A stretch of DNA of 64,000 bases from Casuarina equisetifolia (Eukaryota; Streptophyta; Magnoliopsida; Fagales; Casuarinaceae). Each line of letters opens with the position of its first letter. Position 1 is the first letter of the stretch. This document shows positions 1 to 17,192 of the stretch, piece after piece. Made by a program: the position numbers and the translations under genes. Location of the stretch: assembly GCA_028551475.1 (NCBI GenBank), contig CM052362.1, positions 17,714,021 through 17,778,020 of the forward strand. The letters are read 5' to 3'. The notes beneath the pieces were generated by a model that was given only the letters and a program-made list of their open reading frames with translations, ran no database searches and had not been told where the DNA came from.

Positions 1-691
1 GATATCTTGTCCAGATTTCCTACAATTGAGATTGTAGGAAGGTCATTCGATAAATGAACTACACTGTATTGATAACTTTGGGTAGTGTTCGGTATGGACA
101 AATGTATCAGATGATTGATGCTTCTCAAAGTATTTAGCAATTAATGTGTCGATAAAGAAAGTCTTACTTGAAGAAGAAGAAAAAAAACAAAGAAACCTGT
201 CAGAATTTAGAAAGAATATTAAAAAGTAATGCATTAATCAAACTTGGATGCTACCAAGGGAACAAGGAATTTTTAACGGAGTTAAATATTTGTAAAGCCG
301 TACAAGGAAATTGGAGTTCCGTCAAATCCTATAACCCTCGTCATATAATTTAAGAAGAAACTCGCGGACAAGTTGAGGTTTTCAATGGTTCTGGCTTCTT
401 ATAAATTAAAATCAATAAAAAAAATTTGAGAAGAAACAACGATTGATGTCGGAAAGGAACAGTGAGTTTGGCACTACTCGAAAGTGGTCGTTTTTAATAA
501 TAGTTGTCTGAGTTGTCTGAAAAGCAGTGAACTTTGATAAATGCAATGCCTATGTGGGTCTGTACACTTTTGTACGGTTTGTGAGTTCGAGAAAAAGTGG
601 GGACCAATTTCTATTTGGCTTGTGTAGCTGGGAAATAAAATCAACTAGCAGTGAGAGCAAATTAAAAATGTATTAAAATGCGCGTTGATGG
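1..691. other. intergenic, no gene seen
   Basis: AT-rich sequence with only short open frames on both strands, none with recognisable protein similarity or a convincing splice context. It precedes the tRNA gene. I see no repeat or regulatory structure that I could defend. Confidence 0.5.
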
Positions 692-763
692 GGGGCATTC
701 CGAGAATTGAACTCGGGACCTCTCGCACCCTAAGCGAGAATCATACCACTAGACCAAATGCCC
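692..763 (-). tRNA. tRNA-Pro: tRNA-Pro (anticodon AGG)
   Basis: Read on the minus strand, the 72-nt gene begins GGGCATT and ends AATGCCC plus discriminator C, which form a perfect 7-bp acceptor stem. The anticodon arm is CTCGC-TTAGGGT-GCGAG, giving anticodon AGG (proline). The T arm is CCGAG-TTCAATT-CTCGG, so the internal B box is intact. The D arm TGGTCTAGTGGTATGA matches plant nuclear tRNA-Pro. No intron is present. The gene is about 330 bp upstream of the BRCT gene start and divergent to it. It looks functional. Confidence 0.95.
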
Positions 764-1093
764 TTGTTAGTATTTGCATAATAATATATGTTGATATATA
801 TATATATATTATTTTTAATTTTTATCGCGGGTAGTGGTGCCAATTTCCCTCCAAAATCTCCCCCTTACACATCCTGTTGTCCCTCGGCTTTCCAAACCCT
901 ACTCTTCTCTTTTTCTCTGTTTCGGTCTTTCTTTCTATCTCTATCAAGTGAGTTTCTCTGTTCAATGCTCGATTCTTTTTTTATTTTTATTTTATTTTAA
1001 ACCTCTCTTCTTCGTGGAACAAAAAAGTTCGTTGCTTTTTTCGGGATCAACATTGGTTTTGTTTCTGTTTGCAGGTGAATTGAATGATTGTCG

Positions 1094-4000
1094 ATGGTTT
1101 CGCGTGTGGAGCATGATGCTGAAATTAAATCAATCAAGAAGGAAACAAACGTCAATATTGCTAATTGCCAGGCCCAGCTTCTCGATAGCCGGTTTCGACC
1201 TCCTTTATTTTATGGTGCGAATTTTTTATCCCTGATTCTTATCTTTATTATTTTTTATGTGGGTTTTATGTTAATTTTTTATGAACAACCATTTTGAAGA
1301 GGTGAAAAAAGAACGTTGATATTTTGATATGGTTTATAGCAACCGTTCTGTTGATATTTTCTGTTTCCTTTTTACTAGGAAAAGCTTGCTATTTTATGGT
1401 TTATCAGAAACGATAAAATTATTTACCCAAATTACCACACGGATTTTTTTCACAAACCTTTTATGTGGTTTCGAGGCTCATAAAATTCCAACACATAAGC
1501 TTGTTATATCACATGAAATGATTAGTTTTGAGGTGTATCATTCGGTGCGATGTCTTATTTATTTATTTTTTCCTGCTCCTTTATGTGACGTCCAGTGCTT
1601 ATAAATGGGGGATATTTGATTGCTGGTAATCAAGCAGAACAAAATTGATTATGAGATTCCCTTTTCTTGATATAAAAAATTAGGTGAAAATTCTAAAGCT
1701 GGAGATGCTGATGACTTAAAATGTCAGCAAGGCGCTGAACCCTTTGATGACACAATTCCACCTAAAGATGCGTTTGAAACCCAGGTAGTGAATCTTCCTG
1801 GGGAAACCCAACTATTGGATATTGGAGTTGAAACCCAAGTACCAGAATTTTATGGTGAAACCCAAGTACTGGATATTGTTGGTGAAACCCAAGTACTGGA
1901 TATTGGTGGTGAAACCCAAGCACTGGATATTGGTGGTGAAACCCAACTATTCGATGTTGGAGGTGAAACTCAACTATTGGATATTGGAGGTGAAACTCAA
2001 CTATGGGATGATCTAGACTGCTTTGACAATATGGGCACCCAAATTGTAAATGAGTTTGATAATGAAGTTTCCTGTGATACTAAAGGCGAGGGAACAGATG
2101 GAACTGAAGTTTTGGTTGACAATGATGAGCAATTCCGTGATAAATCAGCAAGTGGTAGTGGTCAGTCAGTGAACAAGGAGAAGATTCAATGTACTTCTCT
2201 TCATGATCATGGTAATAAGGAATTAATGGAGCAGCGTGATCTTTCACCTGTTAAAGAGCATATTCCAGGTGAGTCTTTTCTAGAATATTCAACAGCAGCA
2301 AAAGTTTAGTTTTTGAATGGATTTTTGGAATACCTCATACCTCTTCTGAATATGTATTCTGAAGCTCCATCTTGGCACGACTGTATTATCCGTTGTCTGG
2401 TGGTGGTTAATTCTTTAAGATTCAAATATGCATTGGCTGTGAGAGAGAGGAAAAAGAAAATTAATTTCTAACATGCAAATTTTTGGACCAGTACTTTTTT
2501 TTCTCTAAGATTGTTGTCAAATCTGTAGTTTTTTGTATTCATATTTTTCATCATTTTTATTAATGTGTAAATGATTGAGTCAAGTTGGCAAGTGCCTAAC
2601 TCAATGGTTGAGTAGGCGTTGCTTAGGACCTCTTGGTCTCAAATTTGACACCCCAAGAGTGTGTTAGTGGGTGCATGAGAAAAAAAAAAGTGTAAATGAT
2701 TGAGTCAAAATATAATTTTCTTCAGTGTCTTCTATGTTTTAAATGTGATGGAACTATTACTTGACTGGGCGAATAATATTTGGCTTTCCTCCTTGTACTG
2801 CAGAAGTCCATTTGTCAACAGCTACAAGTGCGGTCCTTGGAACACTAGAACCAAAGCCTGGTATGTGTTTCTTCTATGTTTGTGATGCTTAGTTTGAACA
2901 CAGGATTGATTCTTTTTTTTTTTTCTTTTTTCTTTTTGGGGGGTAAGAATACTGGAAAAAACACTTTTTTCTAGTTTGAACATATGTCTGATAAATTTGA
3001 TTATTTCGGGTGATGTCATCACATCAAAATGGATAAAATACACTGCCAGTTTTTGGTGAAATTGTTAACTTTCTGATAAATTAAGTTTTCTTCTTCCAAA
3101 ACACCTTTCCATTCTCAAACTCACTTCCAAACTTTTACTAGTTGCTACTCACCCCTGCAAATTTCAGTTTCAACTTGATCCATCCCTCTAATCAAGGGTT
3201 AATTCATACATAAAGTGTATTAAATGAATAGCACTGACAGGAAATTTGAGATCTTCAACAATCTATTCGGTTAATGGCATAGTTGGTTCCTTTTTTTTCT
3301 CCTGTAGTATCTTTTTTTCACTGTTTGTGCTGAATATGTGCTTGTAATTGCTTCAAGGTTCCAAGATTTTCCAGGTTTAAATTCTGTAGATATGTTGAAA
3401 ACTGCGAATCTAGGATGCTTTTGTGAAGAAGATTTTTCCTCACAATTCAGTTGGAAAAGTACTAAACTTGATTGGAAGCATGAAGATCTTACATGTGTAA
3501 TGATACTATGTGTCTTTCTTTTTTTCCTTGAAGTTATCAAGCTATATGTTTAAGCAAAAAGCAACTAAATAGTAAATCACCAATTGTTGCTTATGACATT
3601 TAATGTTCTATCAGTTTCCAAATTAATACACTTTTGCCTATTCTTTAGTATTTGTATACTTTCAGGGATTTTTAGCTTTTTGAAATTTCATGTACTTTGT
3701 ATTACCTCAGTAACAGCTAGTTTACATCCTGAGCAAATCATCTGATCTGTGCTCCCATGTCATTTCAACTGGTTCTATCCTTAACAACGGCACAAATTTT
3801 ATTGTTCTGCACCTTCTTAACATTTCCAACAAAAAGAGATTGATTTGTCAAGGCCAAAACCTGCCCTCTTTTATCGTCTTATGCTAGAATGGTTGATGGT
3901 GTTTTCTCATGCCACTAGGGAAGTTTGGAATTCACAGTACTTAATCTAGTCAATGAACAACTGTTTGGAATTGACCCATCAAGTTGGGTTGTATTTCTCA

Positions 4001-7000
4001 TCTGTTTGCCTGTTCTGCACAGGACCCCAGCAGTTTAGGTTTACTTCAGTTCGAACAGCATCAATGCGGATGTCTTTTCTGGCAGCTCGCACAGCCTCAA
4101 AAGTACTTGCTGCCCAAAGTAATGGTGTGTCTGTCCTAGAGGATTCTACAAAGGTTGGGGAAGTAGATCAGGGACATGATGTTGGGGAGTCTAATGGAAA
4201 AATGAAGGGATCAAAGGATGAAAACATGTGCAGGGTTGGCAGTAGAACAGCTAGAAAACTTTTCACTGAGGATTTACATGATGACTGTGGAGGACTTCCT
4301 CTGACCAGCAACGTTGTTGAGGGAGAAGAGTTGCCTCAGTTGCCTGCATGTGATGGTGCGTTGGCAGGGTTAAGCTATGTTGACTCTCAAGAACCTGAAG
4401 ACCTTTCTCAGGCCAATGCGTTGGATTTTGTAGATAAGTTCCTCAATGATAATATTGTGGAGTTTGAAGAACAATTTGACCATGGAAAGAAGTGTAGGGG
4501 AAAATCAAATTCTGTGCCAAGTGCCAATGGTCTGCTAAGTTTTGCCAAGAAAGCTAATGATATAACCCTGCTTGGAGAAGCTTCAATCTATGAATGGGAT
4601 GATAACCGTGAGGATGAAGGAGGTGGAGAAATTTTCCGCAGAAGGAAAGAAGAGTTCTTTGCCAGTGAAAATAGACTAGACAAGTTTAGAGACCATGGAG
4701 AATATACAAATAACAAAAGAAAGAAGCTAGCTTATTCTGACTCCAAAGTAGTGTGTCCTGAACCAAAAATGAATGAAAAGGCAGTGGATGAAATGGAATT
4801 AAAAAGAAGTCTTGTCAACGAGTTGGATGAACAGTCTAATGAAAATCCTGCTGGAGGACATTTGGTAACTAATGTTACTGTGGAAGATGTGCCCGAAATG
4901 TTAAATGTAGGTTTTGACACACAATTGGCTGCTGAAGCTCTGGAGACCTTATTCCATGGTGAGGATGTCGTGAACCTTGATGCTAATGATGCCAGTGAAG
5001 GAATAGAGGACAACTCAAAGTGTTGTCGCAGGGGTTCTCTTGGAGGAAAAACGGATAGTGTAATTCACTCTAATCAACCCTCCTGTCGTAAGAGGATAGG
5101 CTCTTCTGGAGTGTTGGCTGCTTCCAGACAGTACAAGAAAGCTAAGAGCATGGGTACCAGATTAAGTAAAGAGTCCTCAATTTCGTCACAGAAATATTCT
5201 GATAAGATTGGGAAGCAGGGTCGAAGTCAGCTAGTCAGAAAAAGATCAAAGAGCGCTAGTGAGTCCCACAAAGGTGATGGCAGTGCTAACAAAGCTGAAG
5301 ATGGCGCAATTCAGAAGCGACATCTACGAGTTGATTCTGGTATGCATGCACCCATTGCTTATCGGACTAGACAGTCATTGGCTGTGGCTCATTTGAGGAA
5401 GGCTGAAAATGCATCCTGTGATTATAGCCAAGTTGACGGATGTGCCTTAAAAGAGAAGGGCTGTAGTGGTACAGTCATCCCAGCTTTTGAAGTATTGAAG
5501 GAAAAATCTTCTATATCGGCCTGTATTCAGTCCACTCCAAGCTTGGTAATGGATGATAATAGTTGTAAAGTTGGTGCATCAAGCTGTCGTCAAAGGAGAA
5601 GGTCTCAACAAAATTTGTCAGGTCAAGAAAATAAATCTGATAACTCAGATGATGCACTTGAATCGGCTGTTCTCCCAGAATACATCGGACAATCTGTCAC
5701 CAAGCAAAAGAGGTTGCGACATGATGGTAAAAGTACTTTGATTTGTTCAAAGTTGAAGAGGAAAACAGGATCAGGGGATGCTCCTACTGATGGTAGGTCT
5801 GGTGATATAAATGGAAAATTGGCATCTAATGATCTAGTTGGTTTAAAGACAGGCAAGCACATGGACGGAAGTATTAATTTAAGCTGCCTGTCATCTACTA
5901 GAAAGGTGAATGCCAGCATGGATGAATCGCCTAGAGAGAAATGTGAACCAGCTAATTCAAGATCTGCTACTCCTACCCCAGTCAAATGCAAGACAGCTGA
6001 GAATGCTGTGTCACCTGTTTGCATGGGTGATGAATACTTCAAACAGTCGTGCAAGAGGAATCTGTCAAGACCGAGCCTTCTGAAAGAAATCCGCAGCTTA
6101 AGTGCTGCACAGCCTGAACCTTCTCCATCAAAAGATTCGAGGAAGAGGAGAGATATGACTAGTGTTCGAGTCTTGTACAGTCAGCACTTGGATGAGGACA
6201 TAATTAGACAGCAGAAGAAGGTAGTCTGTCTCTCTTTTTTAGCAAGATACAATTGGGGTATACACTTTTTCTCATCTTTTGTTCCTGTCTGTCAGATTTT
6301 AACTCGGCTAGGAATTTCCACAGCATCATCAATTATGGATGCCACACATTTCATAGCAGATGAATTTGTGCGAACTAGGAATATGTTACAGGCTATTGCA
6401 TCGGGAAAACCAGTGGTTACACATTTATGGCTGGAAAGCTGTGGCCAAGCTAGCAGTTTCATTGATGAAAAGAATTACATTCTGAGGGACACCAAGAAGG
6501 AAAAGGAGTTCGGCTTTAGCATGCCAGTTTCATTGGCACGTGCATCCCAGTGTCCACTTTTGAAGGTAAGTTCTCTTTGTGCTGGTTTAAATCAGTTCCA
6601 TTTGCTACTTGTGTATTTTTATCCATATGCAAATGGTAACATCTTTGCAGGGTCGAAGAGTTTTGATAACCCCAAACACAAAGCCTGGGAAAGAAACAAT
6701 TTCAAGTTTGATTAAAGCTGTTCAGGGCCAGGTAAAAATTTCTGCATGTTTTGTTGTAATTCATATTTTCACATCTCAGTCAAGTAGTGCTTTTACTTTG
6801 AGCTTAGTCTGATCACTTAAAGGATCTTGGCCGGAAAGATTCTACTAGTTACTTTTAGATGATTTTTGAGGTTTTCAAGGGTTTCATCTTTAAGTGTGTA
6901 TTTATTTCTTTTTGTTTTCCTTATTTTGTAATGTTTTAGGTCTCTCACCTGACATGTATGGATAGTAATATTGCATTATCGTTTAGTTTTCTCCTGTTTT

Positions 7001-7855
7001 AATTTGAATGGATGGTTGCCACTGCTTTGATTAACTTTACGGGCCCTCAGATCGTGAAGATATTTTTCTATTTTTCAAATTGATGTTGTGATACTGATTT
7101 CATCTTAAAATTCTTCCCAGGCCTTGGAGAGAGTTGGCAGGTCTGCTCTGAAAGAAGTTAATATTCCAGATGATTTATTGATTCTATCTTGTGAAGAAGA
7201 TTATGCTATCTGTGTGCCTTTCCTTGAAAAAGGTTACCAACGATCCTGTTTCCATTGTCTTTGAAAAATCCATTAAATGCATAAACTTCATCAAGTTTTG
7301 AGCGATATTGCTTTATGTTTGCAGGGGCTACAGTTTACAGTTCAGAGCTGCTATTGAATGGAATAGTTACTCAGAGGTTGGAGTATGAAAGGTTGGTTTG
7401 ATTGTAATCATTTCACATGTGTGACCAATAAAGTGAGTCATTTCTGCACAAGTAAATGCCTTCAGGGAAGATAGAGAATGATTTAATCATCAAAGATATC
7501 TATTTCTAAATTGCATGCTGGGTTTATGGAGGAAGCTAAGTTCAGCATCTACTCTTACTGCTTGTAATTTGTGAATGGTGAAAATGATGTTTTTGTATTG
7601 ATTTGGTATCAAAATATGCCGTTCATATGAATGCTAAGATTTTCTTGTTTTCCTGTGTTCAGCTAATTGATGATTGAAAATTGGATGCAAATGTATGAGT
7701 ACCACTGTGTGGAGGAACGATTGATTGTTTTCCTGACAGTCTTATTTGCTTATGACAGGCATCGTCTCTTTGCTGATGATGTGAAAAGAACCCGTACCAC
7801 GATATGGCTGAGAAAAGACAGCAAACAGTTCCTTCCTGTGAGTAAACGTAAATAA
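1094..7855 (+). CDS. BRCT-domain DNA-damage-response protein (plant MDC1/PTIP-like)
   Basis: Nine exons join in frame: 1094-1214, 1684-2268, 2804-2860, 4023-6220, 6296-6565, 6651-6731, 7121-7232, 7325-7391, 7759-7855. They total 3588 nt and 1195 residues. A probable 5'-UTR intron is 948-1074. Residues 72-146 hold nine ETQ triplets spaced exactly 9 residues apart. The long central part (about 255-965) is low-complexity, rich in Ser, Lys and Arg, with another DTQ near LAAEALETLFHGE. The C terminus carries two BRCT repeats: BRCT1 about 967-1077 with the conserved Trp in VVTHLWLESC, and BRCT2 about 1078-1195. Tandem BRCTs bind phosphoproteins and TQ sites are typical ATM/ATR targets, so a nuclear DNA-damage mediator role is inferred. 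Plant homologues are annotated as BRCT-domain DNA repair proteins. An AATAAA lies at 8085-8090. Splice junctions are inferred from the genome only. Confidence 0.9.
1776..2000 (+). repeat. in-frame 27-bp tandem array coding for ETQ nonapeptides
   Basis: Nine units of 27 bp encode a period of nine residues, consensus GGETQ-L/V-LDI. The triplet ETQ recurs at residues 72, 81, 90, 99, 108, 117, 126, 135 and 144 without slippage. The units differ mainly at the residues between the triplets, so the phase and the TQ are kept while the rest drifts. The array lies in exon 2 of the BRCT gene. Confidence 0.9.
2565..2708 (+). mobile_element. SINE insertion with 19-bp target-site duplication
   Basis: The body 2584-2689 has a tRNA-like head (an A-box-like CTCAATGGTTGAGTAGG and a degraded B box) and ends in an A tract. 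It is flanked by identical 19-bp direct repeats, gtgtaaatgattgagtcaa, at 2565-2583 and 2690-2708. That is the structure of a retroposed SINE in plus orientation. It sits in intron 2 of the BRCT gene (2269-2803) and does not touch splice sites. The perfect duplication points to a fairly recent insertion. Confidence 0.85.
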
Positions 7856-8973
7856 GCTTCATTTCATTCATTTCTTCTAATCTTTCTCCCACCCCCCACC
7901 CCCCTTTCTCTTGGGCGTTTTTGATGGGTGCTCCTGGTGATCTGTACATAATTTTGGGAATGCCCCCTCACTCTAGACCTCGTATGTAAATTCATAATGT
8001 TATAGCGAAGTTGATGTTTGAGTTTGTTTTGCATTTCAATCGATTCTTTTAGCATGTGTTATATGCAAGCTGAAATTTCAATGGAATAAAAGTCCCAAAA
8101 ACTGGTGAAAGTAAGGGTTTTTGTTGATGAAATTCTACACATTTCAGTCCTTTTAATATCGTCAATTGCACGAAGTTTAACTCTTTTCTTATGCTAACTC
8201 TCGCACTGATACGTGAATTCCCTTACACTGAAGAAGTAACCATGTAGAACTTATATAAGAAGCTTCTCTTGGTGAAAATGTGCAATGAAAGTGGAGGATG
8301 AATACAAGCTAAAATGTTTTTCTCAGTATTCGAGGATATTTTTGTTATTTAAAAGTACCAAGATGGCATTATTATTTTTATATTTTCGAATTACAAGCAT
8401 ATGCAAAAGACAACAATGAATGAGACTACAGAATCCTATTTGTTGTGCTCAACTGACGGTATCGGGTATTTTCCTACTTGTGTGTGCTACTTAAAAGCAG
8501 TGTGGGACGAGTGAAGAGTGCTAGAGCTGTAAGTGTACATTGGATAACTGAAGGCAAGCAAGCAAGATAGCTTTTATTCCGATCAGTCCCAACATAATAC
8601 TGTTTTTCCACAACGTTTCCGCTCTGATTGGAATCTTACACACATCGCAGCCTTGACAAAACCAACACGCAGAACATAAAGCACATTCAATTTTCCTGCA
8701 CTAAAGGATTCTACGTCTCAATGGTAAAAATTGCAGGACGACGGGTGGTGAAACTGAGACTTTTCAAAGTAATCCACCGACCATAAGAGGAATTCTCTCA
8801 AGTTTGACGTGTGACCCTTTCCTTTGGGAACACGTCAAAATACTTGTATAATAATATCATATGCCTATTTTAGAGCATCTGTTAAGAGTACTCTTCAGTA
8901 ATAGTAATTTACAATAAGCTGGCAAGGAACGAGTAGAAAACGCTGCGGCCCCCGCAATTCAGGTTGAGTCTAA
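7856..8973. other. convergent 3' ends of the BRCT and RING-CH genes
   Basis: The two genes are tail to tail with about 1.1 kb between their stop codons. On the plus strand an AATAAA is at 8085-8090. On the minus strand a TTTATT near 8572 could serve as the poly(A) signal of the RING-CH gene, leaving a 3' UTR of roughly 400 nt. No other gene is seen here. Confidence 0.5.
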
Positions 8974-13329
<4,356 letters not shown>

Positions 13330-14641
13330 AATTCAGAAACCCCAAAGAACTTGAAACGGATCAGTAAAGTAGAAGAGCTATTGGCTCACGGGAGGAGTAG
13401 ATAAAGGGCAGCCGCGTTTCTCAAAGGAATTATCTAAGCTGTTTCTGAGGTATTATCTTAATGGTTAGTTTCCAAGTGGGAGAGAAACATGGGCGTCTGA
13501 GAAGGAGACGATGGTCGTGTCAGGGGGACCAGGAAGAAGACGAGAAGCTTGGTCTGAAGCCCAACACAAAAGTTATCGTAATTTTGCCGCGTTGTGCCCA
13601 CTTCTTATTCTCTCCGTCACACTCCCACTCTCCTTTTTAAGATTCCAACTCGCCCTCTCCACGTGAAACGTGTCCACCTCCCCAGTCATTCCTTGACTCA
13701 AGAATGACAGTTATTTTTAGTTACTCTCCCACTATATCCTTTCCCAGTAACGGTAAAATTTAAGCACTAGGACGAATATGATAATTTTAACATCAATTTA
13801 ATTTCTTATATTATAAAATTATGTTATTTATCTTCTTGTGCTAAATTTACTAATTGTTGATCTTAATGGAAAAAATTTCCTTTTACATTTCTGAGAAACA
13901 TATGATGTGTTTTTCAACAACACCCATATCAATTATTTCTTACAAAATTTTATACAGCTTGGTACATCGTATATTACTAGTTTTTGGACCTAATGAAAAT
14001 GCTGTTTTAAATTCTAAGAGAATATATGACATGCTTTCATAATAGGGTCTTTGGAGGCTTCATTTTCCGCTTGTTTCACGGATGAGATAATGTTATATAT
14101 AATTGAGAGTGGACCTTTTTCCACCTTCTCTCAAGCCTTGTTGGACTTCCATAACAGAGTTTTATTTTCTCATTTAAATTGTGAAACACGTGTGCACAAA
14201 ATGATAAATAAAGTGACGTGATGCCCGCTTGATTGGTGACTAGAGACCTACTTAAAAGACTCAAATTGAAGTCATGTACTAATTTAATCATTGCACTAGA
14301 TTTTGTTGTTTAACCTATCTGCTACATATTTTATCATGGTGTTGTATAATGCCACTTTATTATTAAGGGTGTTGGTTTTCTTGGGCAGCGAATGGTCCTA
14401 CACCCCGGTGCTGTGCAAAATCAAGTGTATAACGTCTAATTAATGCTGTGGAACGTGTAAACTTTGATTTGTTTCCAATCAAAAATAAAGTCTTAGGATC
14501 TACTAAGTCACATTTTGAACACCAAGAAAAAGAGATTATAGAACTATAAACAATAAACCATATCCTTTTCAGTGTTTATTGTGAAGATTCACAAAATATA
14601 AGAGAAAACTAACTTACATTTATACAATTTTCCTATATAAA

Positions 14642-14733
14642 TTTTTTTTTCTATACTCACACACATAGGAGAGAGGGGATTCGAAACCTAATTGGGTGGA
14701 CTCGTCAATTAGGGGTCTGACCCAATTACCATT
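14642..14733 (-). mobile_element. SINE-like element (tRNA-derived), degraded
   Basis: Read on the minus strand, the segment starts AATGGTAATTGGGTCAGACC, holds the B-box-like GGTTTCGAATCCCC, and continues CTCTCTCCTATGTGTGTGAG to an A tract (the T run at 14642-14650). This is the usual layout of a plant SINE. I did not find a clear target-site duplication, so the boundaries are approximate. Confidence 0.45.
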
Positions 14734-15831
14734 AAATTAAAAAAGTTCTCATTTTTTTATGTAATTCACTTATTATAAGTCTAATAATAAAATAATAATT
14801 TATATGTCTCACTCAATTTGATAAATTCAAAATACATTAATATAAACCCATACAAGTAAGATCATAAAAATGAGCTAATAAAGAGCCTTGAGTTGGATTA
14901 TGGTGGAGTTTTTCAATAGCCATTAGAAAAAGAAGGGGAAACCTTTTATTTACTTTTCCTTAATCCCTAGAACATTCTCCTTTTACTTGGATTCTTTGGT
15001 CAAAGTCGGTTTGGCCTCTCAACTGTGGAGAGATTAGATTCTAAGCAATTGAGTAAGTGGGTCAAATTCTTAACATCGGCAAAGAGGAAAAAAACAACTT
15101 TTCTTCTTCTGGCTGCTAATATTGTATGACCAAATCTTTTAATTGATGAAAAATATTAATGTTTTATAAAAGGTCTTATTAAAAAAATTTTAAAAATTAT
15201 AACCTATGACCACTAAATTTACTGCAGCCTGCAAGAACTACCAACCAAACCTACATTTCTGCAGTAAGAATAAACAGAGAGGGAAGAAACGTAAAGGTGG
15301 GCTTTTTCTGTCCTTTACACTAGTCTGGCAAGAAGCGAGTGGCTTGTTTATGCTATTCGAGAGAGTAGAATATCGAGGTTGGTCCCTGCACTATGTGGCT
15401 TTATCATTTCTTTTAACCAAAAACAAAGTACAGATCGATCATTACGAAGGCGACATGCCAAGGGCAGACGCTGAAATCCAACGGCCAAGGACGTCGATCT
15501 GCCCTTGCAGCTCTCCAAAAGAACAGTCATGCTTGAACCAGTACGATGTGGCTGCTTTCGTCAATGTATTCAGATATTTCGAGGCAAACGGAAAGCATAA
15601 AACTGAAAGGATAAATAGAAAACAAACATAAACATGATTTATATATGCATCGGGTATTTCGTGAATTTTCTGTTTTATTTTATTTATGTTTTTGCCAAAA
15701 TTGCTTAGTGGAGGTGATCGTCAGAATTCATTTTGTTAACTAATTACCTCGCTTTACAATTATTTCTAAAGCTTGTTTAATTTAAGAAGATTTTTTTGAA
15801 TAGATTATCCCAAAAATATTTTAAATGATTA

Positions 15832-15853
15832 ATATATATATATATATATATAT
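15832..15853. repeat. (AT)n microsatellite
   Basis: An uninterrupted AT dinucleotide run of 22 bases in AT-rich intergenic DNA. Confidence 0.95.
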
Positions 15854-17192
15854 TTGTTTTATTATCCCAAAAATATTTTAAAAATTATTTATATTCTAAG
15901 TTTCACACGAAATAAGTTAGTCTTGTAAAATATTATTTAAGTGTTGAGATTGAGGAGTTTAAGCTTATAATTGTTATGAATTAAATGAAATATATTTTTA
16001 ATTTTTCTTCATACTGGTCTATTAACACTTTTATAAAACATATCTTAAGTTTACCAAAAAAGAATAATGATGAGTTTTTGTAAAAAAAAATGCAATTAGT
16101 AGCATTCTAACAACTAGTTGAAATGTTGATCTACCTCCTTGTGGCCATACTCGATATTAGTTTTGACATGCATTTATTAAGCTCGTTCATGCATTGCTTT
16201 AAGTCATTAGGTGTATTACATGGTTATTGGACAAGGTTTACTGATAAAATCTAACCATATGATGAATTATAAGTTTATTGTGATACCACTTATGACTCAT
16301 ATCCTATAATACGACATTCAATTATTGATTTATGCATTAAATTTGTAGATTTCCTCAGTTTTTGAAAAAAAAAAAAATCTATTGTTTCATGGTCTTCCAC
16401 AAAATCAGAGTACTATGCCATGACATAAACTACATGTGTAAATTATATGGTTTCTCAGGCTCTTCAAAAACCTATATAGGTACCATTACTAAGACCCTTG
16501 TCTGTTTAATGCAATGATGAGTCTGTTGTAAAGATAGTTATTACCTTCACCAATGGCCTGCATTTTAGAAGTTAAAGCGCTGCGACAAAAGTAGAAGCTC
16601 AAAGCATCCGCCAAGGTGCAGCTGCGATGGTACATGCCAGTATATGTCCCCTACCACTAGTAGATATGACCAATCACCACGCCAAAACGAACAACAACCA
16701 TGGCACATGCCAAATCCCAAAACTAAGGTAAGCATCAGGGACCATTACCAGGTCAAGCATACTCATAGAAGATGATGTCATTGTTGGTTTTATTCATTAG
16801 GCCCATAAAGACACCAGCTGATTAAAGCCCATGGCTTTGGAACCCTAACTTCTCCCCCTTGTCTATTCTATAATAATAGAGCTGCCGTAGCTCTTGTATT
16901 ATTAGCATCCATGTACACGAGAAACGACTCGTAGTAAATCTAATTTTGTCCACAACGACTCGTAGTGCGGGCTGCTTCCTCTCACAAGCTAAGAACTGCA
17001 AAGCCGCAAGTGGGCCGTCCAGAGACCTGCATTCTCCATTCGCACAGCGACTCAATCTCGATTCGCTCCTGTAGGTTTTTCTTTATTCTTCTCGTTTTCT
17101 TAATGATCTGGAAGAGCAATTTAGGGACTGGGCTAGTTCCGATTTTCACCTTTATTTTTTAAAAAATTATGATTATGTATATGCAGGGAGAA

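Larger units (their letters stand above)
13330..17070. other. AT-rich intergenic region
   Basis: The part next to 13330-13600 should be 5' UTR and promoter of the RING-CH gene. The remainder is AT-rich, with a SINE-like element (14642-14733) and an (AT)n run at 15832-15853. The longest open frame (15206-15631, plus) has no recognisable domain and no homologue that I know. Just upstream of 17071 is the probable untranslated first exon of the next gene. Confidence 0.5.

Noticed and set aside
15206..15631. A 141-codon plus-strand open frame
   Set aside because: No domain, no splice context, no convincing start region and overlapping minus-strand frames of similar quality. Probably chance or old repeat.
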